The position numbers and the translations under genes are program-made. A DNA stretch of 64,000 bases from Notospermus geniculatus (Eukaryota; Nemertea; Pilidiophora; Heteronemertea; Lineidae): the NCBI GenBank assembly GCA_002633025.1, contig NMRB01000072.1:639059-703058 (forward strand). The letters run 5' to 3'. Shown piece after piece: positions 45,784 to 55,380 of this stretch (its first letter is position 1; every line of letters starts with the position of its first letter). The notes beneath the pieces were generated by a model, which was given only the letters and a program-made list of their open reading frames with translations, did not search any database and had not been told where the DNA came from.

Positions 45784-46239
45784 TTGTAAAGGTTGTACGT
45801 TCTTCGCGGATGCATTTGCGTTCTTGTTGTAGTCGGCCTCAGGAACTGTGGCAATGCCATTAGAGAAAGAAAGTGCACGTGATTAGAGAGAAAACCAAAT
45901 TTCATTATTTCTTCCTTGTTGTCTGTAAACTGTCAAAAGTACACAGGAAGATAAAGATAAGGATAAGGATATCACATAATCTGAAGTGTCTCTTCGGGAA
46001 TCCTGCAATTCAACAGGCTGAAGTAGCTGTTCTCTCTCTTGATATAGCTTGTTTATAAGTCTATTTTGATCTTAATGACCATATTATGTTACCAATAGCA
46101 TGTCATTAAGATTACTACGCCATATTTCATTTGTTTGATGTCCGCAAGGTATTGCTGCATTCTGATTGCTGACTGATATCGACATTAGGCTCCTACCTGT
46201 CAGTGGACAACCTACCGTCGAACACCGAACCACGTACCA

Positions 46240-46535
46240 TCATAGGAAACAGTCGAAAGAAAGTACGAAAAAATCGAAAGAAAGTAGGAAACAAGTCGAA
46301 AGAAAGTACGTAGGAAACAAGACGAAAGAGAGTACATTGGAAATAAGTCGAAAGAAAGTACATAGGAAACAAGTCGAAAGAAAGTACATAGGAAATAAGT
46401 CGAAAGAGAGTACATAGGAAATAAGTCGAAAGAGAGTACATAGGAAACATCTCGAAAGAGAGTACATAGGAAATAAGACGAAAGAAAGTAGGTTTGGAAA
46501 CAACTCGAAAGACAGTAAATAGGAAACAAGTCGAA
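46240..46535. repeat. 26-bp minisatellite, about 11 copies
   Basis: Unit AAGTCGAAAGAAAGTACATA then GGAAAC. Since 26 is not a multiple of three, each strand cycles through frames, and the absence of stops on the minus strand leaves all three minus frames open. The 124-188-codon minus-strand frames here are therefore repeat artefacts. Confidence 0.93.
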
Positions 46536-46721
46536 ACAAGAAAGATTTGAATGCAAGTGTGGGACAAACTGAGAGGAGAAACTCGTGCAAGATACCGTGG
46601 GGGAAAACGAAGAGAACTGACAACAGTGGGTAAGTAAAGACACAGCCTCCAGTAGCAGCGGATAAATGAAGAAAATTAGCAGATACAGTGTGGATACTGA
46701 AGAAAGGTAAAACGTTTCTCA

Positions 46722-46855
46722 GATTCAATTGGTGGTATTTATAAAAGCTAGCAAATGCTTTTCCTTCAAGTTGTGTAGTACATTTACATTGGACCTGACT
46801 GTGCAAATCTTAAGGAAAAGCATTTGCTAACTTTTATAAATACCAGCCAATGAAT
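46722..46855. repeat. Foldback MITE, about 40-bp arms
   Basis: TTCAATTGGTGGTATTTATA then AAAGCTAGCAAATGC at the left is the near-exact complement of the right arm ending TATAAATACCAGCCAATGAA, around a loop of about 45 bases. Confidence 0.82.
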
Positions 46856-48069
46856 GATGACGGATAAGCCAGAGCCTACTCGTCGGATCGTGAGTTAGGT
46901 GGGAATATAGATGTAGCAGTCAAATCCAATGCCAGGCTTGGAGACGTGTGCCAATATTAAACGTCAAGGTCTTTGGAACGATAGCTGTGACAGTTTCCGG
47001 TAATCACTGCGGGAGTTTGTCGGATCAAGGATAACAGAGAGGAACGTGTGAGAGGATAGGGCACAGAATCAGACAGGCCTCAAGGAAAGAGGACAGGGTA
47101 ACCTGGTGAATAGACATTAGATCTAGAGTGTGACGGCTGTATAGACAGAAGGATGTGAATTTCCAGACAGAAGGATGTGAATTTCCATGGGATACGTCGT
47201 CAGTTCAGTACGAAGTCCTCCGGAGTACGATCTAAGGTGGCGTTGAATCTCCTCCGTACAGCTATGTGGTAAGATTGGCCGTTTATCTATATTTGTTGAC
47301 AATTGCCTTCGTAGTCCACCACGCAAAGTATTATCAATATGCCTTTGCAAGTCCTTCGTATTACAATATACTCAACACGGTAGAAAAACGCAGTTCGTCG
47401 TGGTTCTGGGGGAGGGAGAAGGGACAAAAGAAACCATTTCAACCTCATGAGATCATGGCATTCCGTAGGCAGATCTTCTAAAAAGGACGGGAATGGGGCT
47501 GGTTACTGGCCATGAAAAGCGTTCTGTCATGGGGCCTGCCCCCAAAACGTTATGCGGCCCAAAATATGACCTCCCCAACCCAAAGGTTCCTTCGCCGAAC
47601 TATTTGCTCTGCCAGTGTTACCTGGCATCAGAACGCCCTAAAGCTTTTGTCGCGACAGAATCATGAACTCCGTAACTGTACTGGTTTAATTCAACAAATT
47701 ACAGTTGAATTTTTTATCAATGTCACACTTGAACAGAATCATTTCCCACTTTATCAGAGCGTGCAATGTCAATAGATGGAAGGTCAGAGTACACAAGATA
47801 TGCAAGCAATAAGAGATCGAGTTTGCAATTACACACATTCCAGATCTGGTGGTTTATGGAAAAATATTCATAGATTGCATTATTGTGTTCTGTTACAAAC
47901 TCTTATTATCGGATGTTGTTCGTCAAGTTGATTGGAGCATGTGGGAGTTACCTGGCTTGAGAATATCATACGATCAGCTTCGGTCCAACTTGTCCACCTC
48001 TGTCACACAAAGTAATATAAAAACACTTAAAACGACTTTGATAATACACTAAGTCAATTTCTTTATCAG
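46856..48069. other. Intergenic stretch, nothing firm
   Basis: A hydrophobic open stretch at 47236-47481 reads like a signal peptide (VVRLAVYLYLLTIAFVV) followed by a KR site, but it has no ATG in frame after the upstream stop and no good acceptor. A 20-bp direct repeat (AGACAGAAGGATGTGAATTT) occurs twice near 47142-47186. Confidence 0.4.
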
Positions 48070-48075
48070 TTTATT
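48070..48075 (-). terminator. Candidate polyadenylation signal for the minus-strand arylsulfatase
   Basis: AATAAA on the minus strand, about 440 bases past the stop codon of the gene at 48514-50151. Confidence 0.4.
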
Positions 48076-48513
48076 GACAGGTTTCAGCCAGTAATAATCA
48101 TTATAATTGATAGTCCAACGCTTAGAAAACAATCACACAGACTGTCACGAATCCTACATCATATTGTGTACAGAATATTACGGGAATGTTATGTCATAAA
48201 TATATTTCCATACACAAAGTGATAACGAACCAGAAGCCTGGCAAACTTACATGAACCTACAGGACAAGTCAGCAACATGTATCATTTGTTTCCGATCTGG
48301 CAAAAGTATCACTCAGCGAACCAACACTCAAAGAAGTTGCAATACCGTATCAGACAAAAGAGCAGTTCATTAGCCCCACTCCATCGGCTTCATTTCGAGT
48401 TATTCAGACGTCTAGTATAAACCCTTCACAGGTACTAGTACATGTATATGAAGTCGGATTGGTGATCCTACCAATTGCTTTAATGAATCCCTAAGGAACG
48501 GTCAACATCTTAA

Positions 48514-50151
48514 TTAAGGACACCAGCCCGGAGACCATGTGTAGTTGAAATACATGGGATCTGCCCTTTGGGTCTCCGGTGGAAATCTTGACGGAGCAAG
48601 AGTTTTGATGTGTTCCTTCAGTCTGGCAAAGAGATCGTCAACAACATCCGGGAACTGGCTGCTTACGTCATGATGTTCTGTTGGATCCTTTGACAAATCA
48701 AAAAGCTGCAAGGTGACATTAAAGCCGAACAGGTTGCCTGTTTGCAGCGGTTGCTGTTGGTTGTGAGGGAGTTCCGAGTCAGTAGTCTGAACTCGGTTAT
48801 TGAGAAGCGAACACCAGTAGCACCACCGTGGCACTTGCGTCTCCTGAATAGGGCCTTTTGCCACATTCCGATTAACCGATCGGTGTACGCCCTCTGGTGG
48901 TGGATACCACCCTCCTTGATCCGGGAAGAAAGCGGACAATGGGTTTCCGGCAATCAATTTATAGTTGTCTTTCCTGATCGCAGCCCTCGCGTCGACCTCA
49001 TCAATATTGTAAACAAATTCATCACGTGGTGATGACGTCATTCCAATCAGGCTCTTCCACTGGCTCTTACCATCTAATGTATTCAAGATGGTTCCGCCTG
49101 CGGCTTCTAAAAAGGTTGGTAGCCAATCAACGGCGTGCATGAAGCCCTGGTAATCAACATTCGTATGAGGCAGCATGGAGCCATGGACGAAGGCTGAGGC
49201 GCGAGTACCTCCTTCGAAGAAGCCGTGTTTTGAACCTCGAAGGGGCCAGTTGTTGCCACCAGCTTGCACGGCCCCACCGTTGTCACTCGTGAAGACTATG
49301 AGAGTGTCATTGATCATACCTCTGTCTCGCAGGCTGCTGACCACCCGTCCTATGGCAGCGTCCAAAGCGGTTACCATTGCTAAGAAAGTCCTCCTTTTCT
49401 TGTCCGCGATACCTGAGTAGAGTTTGATGTACTCGCTCGGCGCTTGCAAGGGCGCGTGCACATTTTGGAAAGGCAGGTACAGAAACAAAGGTTTCCTTCC
49501 ATCGTGATTCGCGATGATGTCCTCAGCCCGTTTGGCGTGGGAGAAGGCCGAATAAACTCCATTCTGGTCTCTCACAATTGTCTCATTGAATCGGAAATCC
49601 AGGCCTGAACTTGATGGATTCTGCGCCCAACTCGCGCGATGATGGGTATAATGATCGTTTTCCCCGCCATAAAACCCATAAAAACTATCGAAACCACGAT
49701 ATGTGGGGGTATACTCCCATCTGCAGTACCCTAGGTGCCATTTTCCCACCATATGCGTTGCGTAGCCAAGCTCTTTCAGCATCTGCGGAAGCATTTTCAA
49801 ATGTAGTGGTAGTCCTGTCGGCTGCATTGGTTCCAGTACGTAATGCTGCATCCCGATGTGGAAGGGGTAGTAACCAGTCATGAAAGCACTGCGGGATGGT
49901 GAACACACCGGCATGACGTAGTAGTTGGAAAGCCGAATCCCCTCGCGGGCAAGTTTGTCCAAATGCGGTGTGATGACCTTCGGGTTGTGCCATCCAACAT
50001 CATTCCATCCGAGATCATCGGCGACGATGAAAACGATGTTCGGTTGTCCGTCAGCTGGCGTCCTAGCAGCAAGTGTAGTTGTGGAAAATTGGACTATCAG
50101 CGCAACAAACAGTACTGAGAACACTGGTAATGTCCGAGCCATCCTAGCCAT
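48514..50151 (-). CDS. Arylsulfatase B-like, intact, single exon
   Basis: A 545-residue sulfatase in one uninterrupted frame; human ARSB is 533 residues in eight exons. I chose the ATG at 50151 (GCT-ATG-G context) because it opens a good signal peptide (MARMARTLPVFSVLFVALIV); the frame upstream has no ATG. The sulfatase signature CSPSR (C83-R87, C83 being the formylglycine site) is present. So are the metal-binding pair D45-D46, K137/H139 in GKWHLG, H232 in NVHAPLQ, D290-N291 in SDNGG and K308. All match ARSB active-site positions in order and spacing. ARSB removes 4-sulfate from N-acetylgalactosamine of chondroitin and dermatan sulfate in the lysosome; some marine invertebrate relatives are secreted. 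About 30-40 residues of extra sequence with two closely spaced Cys (PRWCYWC) sit before FGFNVT, absent from the plus-strand paralogue. It is divergent from the gene at 50547. Confidence 0.96.
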   Translation of the reverse strand: MARMARTLPVFSVLFVALIVQFSTTTLAARTPADGQPNIVFIVADDLGWNDVGWHNPKVITPHLDKLAREGIRLSNYYVMPVCSPSRSAFMTGYYPFHIGMQHYVLEPMQPTGLPLHLKMLPQMLKELGYATHMVGKWHLGYCRWEYTPTYRGFDSFYGFYGGENDHYTHHRASWAQNPSSSGLDFRFNETIVRDQNGVYSAFSHAKRAEDIIANHDGRKPLFLYLPFQNVHAPLQAPSEYIKLYSGIADKKRRTFLAMVTALDAAIGRVVSSLRDRGMINDTLIVFTSDNGGAVQAGGNNWPLRGSKHGFFEGGTRASAFVHGSMLPHTNVDYQGFMHAVDWLPTFLEAAGGTILNTLDGKSQWKSLIGMTSSPRDEFVYNIDEVDARAAIRKDNYKLIAGNPLSAFFPDQGGWYPPPEGVHRSVNRNVAKGPIQETQVPRWCYWCSLLNNRVQTTDSELPHNQQQPLQTGNLFGFNVTLQLFDLSKDPTEHHDVSSQFPDVVDDLFARLKEHIKTLAPSRFPPETQRADPMYFNYTWSPGWCP

Positions 50152-50546
50152 AGCTGCGGTTGTGTTCGAGGGACACCAGAGTGGCAAGCCAGAGATATGA
50201 ACAGGCCGATCACAAATACCAAAACCTACTAACTCCAATGAGAGAATCCCAAGTTGTTCAAGACGTTCCCCTGCTGAGCCAAAGATCTTCTTCTTGACTG
50301 TACTCGATATAGTACATAATCACTGTCTTGACATTCTCTAGTTCAGCCATTACGATATTAGGCTTGATTACGATCACTTTGTCTCTCATGAGTGCATACG
50401 GTGAGTATTGGACTTCGTAGGTCGACTGACCTACAAACATCAAAACCTATTTGAACCATTTGTATTCTCGCCTATTTCTACCCCATTTAAACTCACATGA
50501 CAACTTGCGAAATATCTCATTCACAGACTGCTGTAGTCCAGGACGC
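50152..50546. promoter_or_regulatory. Shared divergent spacer between two arylsulfatase genes
   Basis: 395 bases separate the two start codons, so the promoters must overlap or abut. An 18-bp dyad GTAGGTCGACTGACCTAC (50417-50434) contains AGGTC and TGACCT half-sites in inverted order, reminiscent of a nuclear-receptor element with one mismatch. Similar words ACAAATACCAAAACCTA (near 50212) and ACAAACATCAAAACCTA (near 50432) flank the spacer. No TATA box is convincing. Regulatory function is inferred. Confidence 0.5.
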
Positions 50547-52053
50547 ATGGCAATGATACTGCATGTTTTTCTCGGCGTTTTTTGCGCTTTTATCGCCTCC
50601 AGCGCTACAGCTGTCCAGCCGAACATCGTATTCATCGTCGCAGACGACTTGGGTTGGAACGACGTCAGCTGGCACAATCCAAAGGTCATCACCCCAAACC
50701 TGGAGAGACTTTCGAAGGAAGGGATCAGACTGAACAACTACTACGTCCAACCTCTCTGTTCACCTTCGAGAGCTGCCTTCATGACCGGATACTATCCGTA
50801 CCACACTGGGATGCAGCACTTCGTCTTAGAATCAATGCAACAAACTGGACTTCCTCTAAATGTCCAGCTGCTTCCTCAGATGCTGAAGAAACTCGGCTAT
50901 GCTACCCACATGGTAGGGAAGTGGCATTTAGGATTCTGCAAGTGGGAATACACCCCTACCAAAAGGGGTTTCGACACGTTCTTTGGATACTACGATGCCC
51001 AAAACGATCACTTCACCCATCACCATTCTAGTTTGGCTTTTTACGATTCAGAGAACGGACTTGACTACAGAAACAGCACCAGGCCAGTTTATAACCAAGA
51101 TGGCGTCTACTCATCCTACTCCTTCGTTAACCGTACCGAAGAACTGATTTCGAACCACGATACCGCCCTACCGTTATTCTTGTACCTTCCTTTCCAAAAT
51201 GTCCACGCGCCGCTGCAGGTTCCTGAGCGATTCCTTAAGCTCTACCCAAATGTAACCAACCCAAGCAGGCGGACGTATCTTGCCATGGTCACCGCCTTAG
51301 ATGAGGCTGTAGGCCAAGTCGTCAAGGCGTTGGAAGCTCGAGGAATGCTACAAAACAGTCTCATAGTATTCTCAACCGACAACGGTGGTGCTGTGAACTT
51401 TGCTGGAAACAACTGGCCGCTCAGGGGAGCCAAGCATAGCCTGTATGAAGGAGGAACTCGAGGCATTGCCTTTGTGCATGGCCAGATGTTGAAACATCGG
51501 AACGAACGTTGAATACGAGGGCCTGATGCACGCTGTGGACTGGGTACCGACATTCGTGGAAGCTGCAGGCGGAAAGCTGTTTTCGGATGTTGACGGTGTG
51601 AGCCACTACAAGAGCCTTACGGAAAACAGTCCGTCCGAAAGAAAGGACGTTATTTACAATGTCGACGAGATTGACGTGAAAGCCGCAATTCAGATGAATG
51701 GTTACAAGCTAATCGTGGGAGACCCCGTAGATGCGAGATTCAGGAATGAAAGTGGTTGGTATCCGCCACCAGAAGGAGAAATCCTCAAGGATACAGACAA
51801 ATTCATCGCAACCCAGGACAATAGAATGAGACGTCCTCTCTTTGGTTTCAACGTGACGGTTGAGCTGTACAACATCACCACAGATCCAACAGAGCACCAC
51901 GATATTAGTCTACAGAATCCGAAACTGGTGGATAAACTCTATGAGGTCTTGATACAACGAGTCAAGACGGTTGTACCGGCACGATTTCCCCCAGAGACTC
52001 AGAGAGCGGATCCGAGATACTTTGGAGGCGTGTGGTCACCGGGATGGTGTTGA
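50547..52053 (+). pseudogene. Arylsulfatase B-like with a 4-bp frameshift, single exon
   Basis: ATG at 50547 opens a signal peptide (MAMILHVFLGVFCAFIASS) and a sulfatase with CSPSR (C71-R75), D33-D34, K125/H127, H220, D278-N279 and K296 all in place. At 51501-51508 the tetranucleotide AACG is doubled. The first frame runs into TGA after residue 321, while the rest of the enzyme (NVEYEGLMHAVDW onward) continues in another frame to TGA at 52053. The span is 1507 nt, exactly 4 more than 501 codons. The intact neighbour has the same residues at this point without the duplication. Either this is a recently broken gene, a segregating null allele, or a sequence error. Translated as is, it would keep the catalytic residues but lose the last ~180 residues. 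Confidence 0.9.
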
Positions 52054-52237
52054 AGTCCACTTAGGAAAGGATGCAAAGTGCTTGATCTTGATCACATCAG
52101 TAGCACACAGTGTAGGACGATTTGTATGTGAGGTGCCAGCTTTAGCGAGGTCTACTCTTAACAGAAATCTTTAACAGAAAGGAGAATGACACCCAACAGT
52201 GAAATGCACTGACTGTACAGTACTGAAGTACTTGCTG

Positions 52238-52344
52238 CATCCTGAGAATATCAGGGTTCTTAGCGTTCGCTGCCTTCGTCACTGCACAAAAACGTCCGGT
52301 GACGAAGGAAGCGAGCGCTAAGAACCCCTGATGTTCTCAGGATG
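52238..52344. repeat. Hairpin downstream of the plus-strand arylsulfatase
   Basis: CATCCTGAGAATATCAGG then GTTCTTAGCG at the left is the near-exact complement of CGCTAAGAACCCCTGATG then TTCTCAGGATG at the right, arms about 44 bp with a loop near ACTGCACAAAAACGTCCG. It is probably a MITE in the 3-prime flank. Confidence 0.82.
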
Positions 52345-52982
52345 ACCTGTGGCTGCACTTGCAAACAAGGCAACCCGCGCCAGCATCACTCTCGAAACCA
52401 CATGCAGAATCTGCCATAACGTTTTTCACTGATGACGTAACACGCCGGTTGACGAACGACAAAGACTAATTAGCTGAGTCTAGTCAGTATTGTATAATAT
52501 TTATGGGGGTGTCCCCGTGCCCAATTAGCCGTGGCAGAGCACGCGACAGGCTATTGTCCTCAATGCATTGACAATGGTGTTGATATCCCAGCAGGAAGTG
52601 ACACTTCGGACAAATAAGGGTTTTTACTAGAGGTTGTATCCAGGCGACGGTCCTATACGTGGTTTCTTAGTAGTAAGATAAAGAGATAATATAAACAGTA
52701 TTGTATACATGTATATATAGAACGATGTACATACGTATGTGCTTCAGTAGCAAATCAATCACTGACTGGATTGCTTTTCCAACGCCTCAAGAGGGCGGTG
52801 TATAGATGGAGTTCTGGTGAACTTTTCAAACATTAGAATAAAACATGGACATAGAGAATAAAACATGGATATAGACTTATAGAACGGTGGGTACATCCGT
52901 ATTTTGTAATCCCCACACCCTACGAAAGTTGGTGTCGCATCCACATTTTTTTAAATCTTGGGTCACTTCCACATTTTTGCCT
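52345..52982. other. Intergenic stretch
   Basis: Two AATAAA words occur at 52837 and 52858 (in GAATAAAACATGG), possible distant polyadenylation signals for the plus-strand arylsulfatase. Nothing else is recognised. Confidence 0.4.
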
Positions 52983-53160
52983 TGTGGTTATCATGTCTGC
53001 TTAGCAGGCGGCAGGTCCCGGGTTCGAATCCGGCCTGGGCCATATGGGATTATTTATCCCTGTCTCTTTACGTCTGTCCGATTACGTCTGTCGCATGGGA
53101 CAGTAAGCCTGGGTCGGTCTGATCGGCGTGGGTTAAAAAAATGGCACTGTGATTGCAAAA
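52983..53160 (+). repeat. tRNA-derived SINE, family 1
   Basis: A-box-like TGGTTATCATGTCTGC and perfect B-box GGTTCGAATCC at tRNA spacing. The tail contains GGGACAGTAAGCC, shared with the copy at 58378-58600. Confidence 0.7.
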
Positions 53161-53933
53161 GTGACGTCAAGATGTCGTGAGAAGGAAACGCTAGGATCTA
53201 TGCAGAATTAACAGAAAACCACACGACAAGAGCAAACCTGCCGTCCAAACTCAGCAAAAGCGGGTTTGGGCTGTCATGACAGGTTGCAGTGAGCCTTCTC
53301 CATAAAGATCCAGCGAAGAAGATAAACCGAATCTGAAAATGACAGAGCGTGATTAACAATGAGTTATTGGCAGCAGTACCAGAACATGGGTCGGATCAGA
53401 CATATGGAGAAATCAGGCATCCGCTGTCGATGGTCTAATATCGCAGTGTGTCCTAAAAATACCTAACTCTATGTGGGGTGTCATACCACCCGAAAAGTGA
53501 CGAGAGAGTATCCAAAAAATTGTCCATCGGTTAACCAGGGGCCAGCGTGCACTACTACAATATCTTCTCATGGCGGATCTTATTAATTTCTTATTAGGCC
53601 TATTTTGCTTATCACTATGCCCTATATTCAGCATTCGCGCTAAAAATAACTCCAAATTAGGAATGTCCTTGCATCCGGAATGAGCACCCACTGATGCTGA
53701 GAGTCAGCGTGACGTCATTCCTGTTATTCTCAGTGCACTAAAACACAACATTCAATCCATCAACAAAACCAGTCTGGCAGTATGGTGTTCCTACTAGGAG
53801 ATTGCATTTTCGTACCAAGGACATGGTAGGCCACACTTCTCATTTGCCTGTCTTTTACCATGACTGGGGTCTGGTACATGGACAATAACAATCATCTTCG
53901 TTTCAGGGGCATTCTTTGGAGCTGTCAACGTGG
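53161..53933. other. Probable RIM intron, nothing recognised
   Basis: No exon with credible splice framing. A 92-codon minus-strand open stretch (53413-53691) has no domain. Confidence 0.4.
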
Positions 53934-54070
53934 TGGATGTGAAACATCGGCACCTGTCAACACCTCTGGGGTCGCGGGTTCGATCTGCCGTCGGACCAAC
54001 TCTTCATGTGAAGGAGAGGGCGACACTCTTTGTCAGGGGAGGACATCTCCAGGCACTACGGTTTGAGACA
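53934..54070 (+). repeat. tRNA-derived SINE, family 2
   Basis: B-box-like GGTTCGATCTG preceded by GAAACATCGG. The tail GGCGACACTCTTTGTCAGG matches the SINE at 37905-38090. It ends about 60 bases before the first visible RIM exon. Confidence 0.6.
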
Positions 54071-54131
54071 GTATTTTAACCCGCCNTCTCATCATTTTTG
54101 AGAGCAGACCTTCACATGATATTTTTTTCAG

Positions 54132-55380
54132 GAAACAGCTGAATCGGCAGCGAAATACCAAGAGACTAAAAGGCGACATCGGTCACTGCACGATATCTCT
54201 ATCAACAGGGACATACGAAACACAAGGCGGGATATCAACTACTTTGCACAGCAACCCAGCAACAACAAATGGACCTCGCCCGAAGGGTCTCCAACGCGGC
54301 AAGAATCACCTACACAAGCACGTGTTGTCCAGTCAGTTGAGTATAGCGGCGATGAGGCCAGTCATGCCATGCGGGCGCCTTTGAGGAGGCAAGAAGGATT
54401 GTTAGATGGTTACCACTTGGGCCTGCCGGGTCAGCTGACACCAAGTTCTAGCAGAGGGACAGAGTTTATGAACTCGTCTTTTGAGAGTGGTGACGACACC
54501 ATAGAGTCGCGATCTGAGAGTTATGATTACAATGATGAGACCGAGTCGAACTTGGGCAATCGTGATTTTGATGAAAGTAGTAGCAGACAATTCCTGTCGA
54601 AGGAGGATATAGACTCAGTCCGAAGAATAATGACTTCGACTCAGAATCTAACGGACAATTTGAATCGTTTGAATGGACCTCTACGACGCAGCGCTGAGGG
54701 GTTAAGTATTCAGTTAAATGGTGCTCCCATCAATGAAAATTCGTCTTCCGGCACCGAATCGGACCCCTCCAACCGGCGCTACCGTGGTGGGAAACATGGA
54801 ATGAGAGTGGTTGCCCAGCCACTTGTATCTAATCGCAGGCGCATGGGTCTCGAGGTATCTACCGACGATGGTTCTACCAGTGATGTATCCAGCAGGTCCC
54901 GCCCACGCCCGCGCCAAATGCCGTCCCTACTACCAACGACTACAGCTTTCAGTGCAGGCCGCGGTGCTGTAAGTCCAAAACTCCGTGGGCTTCCATTGAA
55001 GGTGATCGCTAAAATCACCCCTTCGTCTGAGGAGACGCCGGGTTTTCACAGACGTGTGTTCTATACTTGCCCCGAGACAACCTATGACAGTAGTGACGCC
55101 GGTTTGTCGCCTGGAAGACGGCGGACCGAGACGGAAAGTACCGCTGATGACGTCGAGAGTCCAGTGAGGAGACAACGCACCCTCTCAGAAGATATCAGTA
55201 GTGCGGTTGCCATCGGCAGAGAAAGGACCCTTCCTGAAGACATCAAAATCAGTAGGAATTCAGAAGAGGATGCGCCAATCCCACCCGTACGGAGGACCGG
55301 CCGGAAGAAGAGTCGAGGTAGCCCGCCTGAGAGGGAAAATTCAATGAATAGCATCAGTAAAAGGAAGGGGGGAACGAAAG
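54132..55380 (+). CDS. RIMS: RIM exon: large Ser/Arg-rich region before PDZ
   Basis: Acceptor TTTTTTTCAG, start phase 0, donor GTAAGA, end phase 1. It encodes 416 residues beginning ETAESAAKYQETKRRHRSL. The exon is mostly disordered, with acidic (DYNDETESN) and basic runs and a 14-3-3/PKA-like pair of motifs, RRQRTLSEDI and RERTLPEDI. It ends shortly before the PDZ fold. The sequence is poorly conserved in this family, so the call rests on position and phase. Confidence 0.85.

Noticed and set aside
46193-46806. Three overlapping minus-strand open frames of 124-188 codons rich in Phe/Leu/Ser
   Set aside because: They are produced by the 26-bp minisatellite, whose minus strand lacks stops in every frame; period and composition explain them fully.
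47236-47481. Signal-peptide-like frame followed by a dibasic site, suggesting a neuropeptide precursor
   Set aside because: No ATG lies between the upstream in-frame stop and the hydrophobic stretch, no good acceptor exists, and the supposed peptide lacks a proper amidation-cleavage motif.
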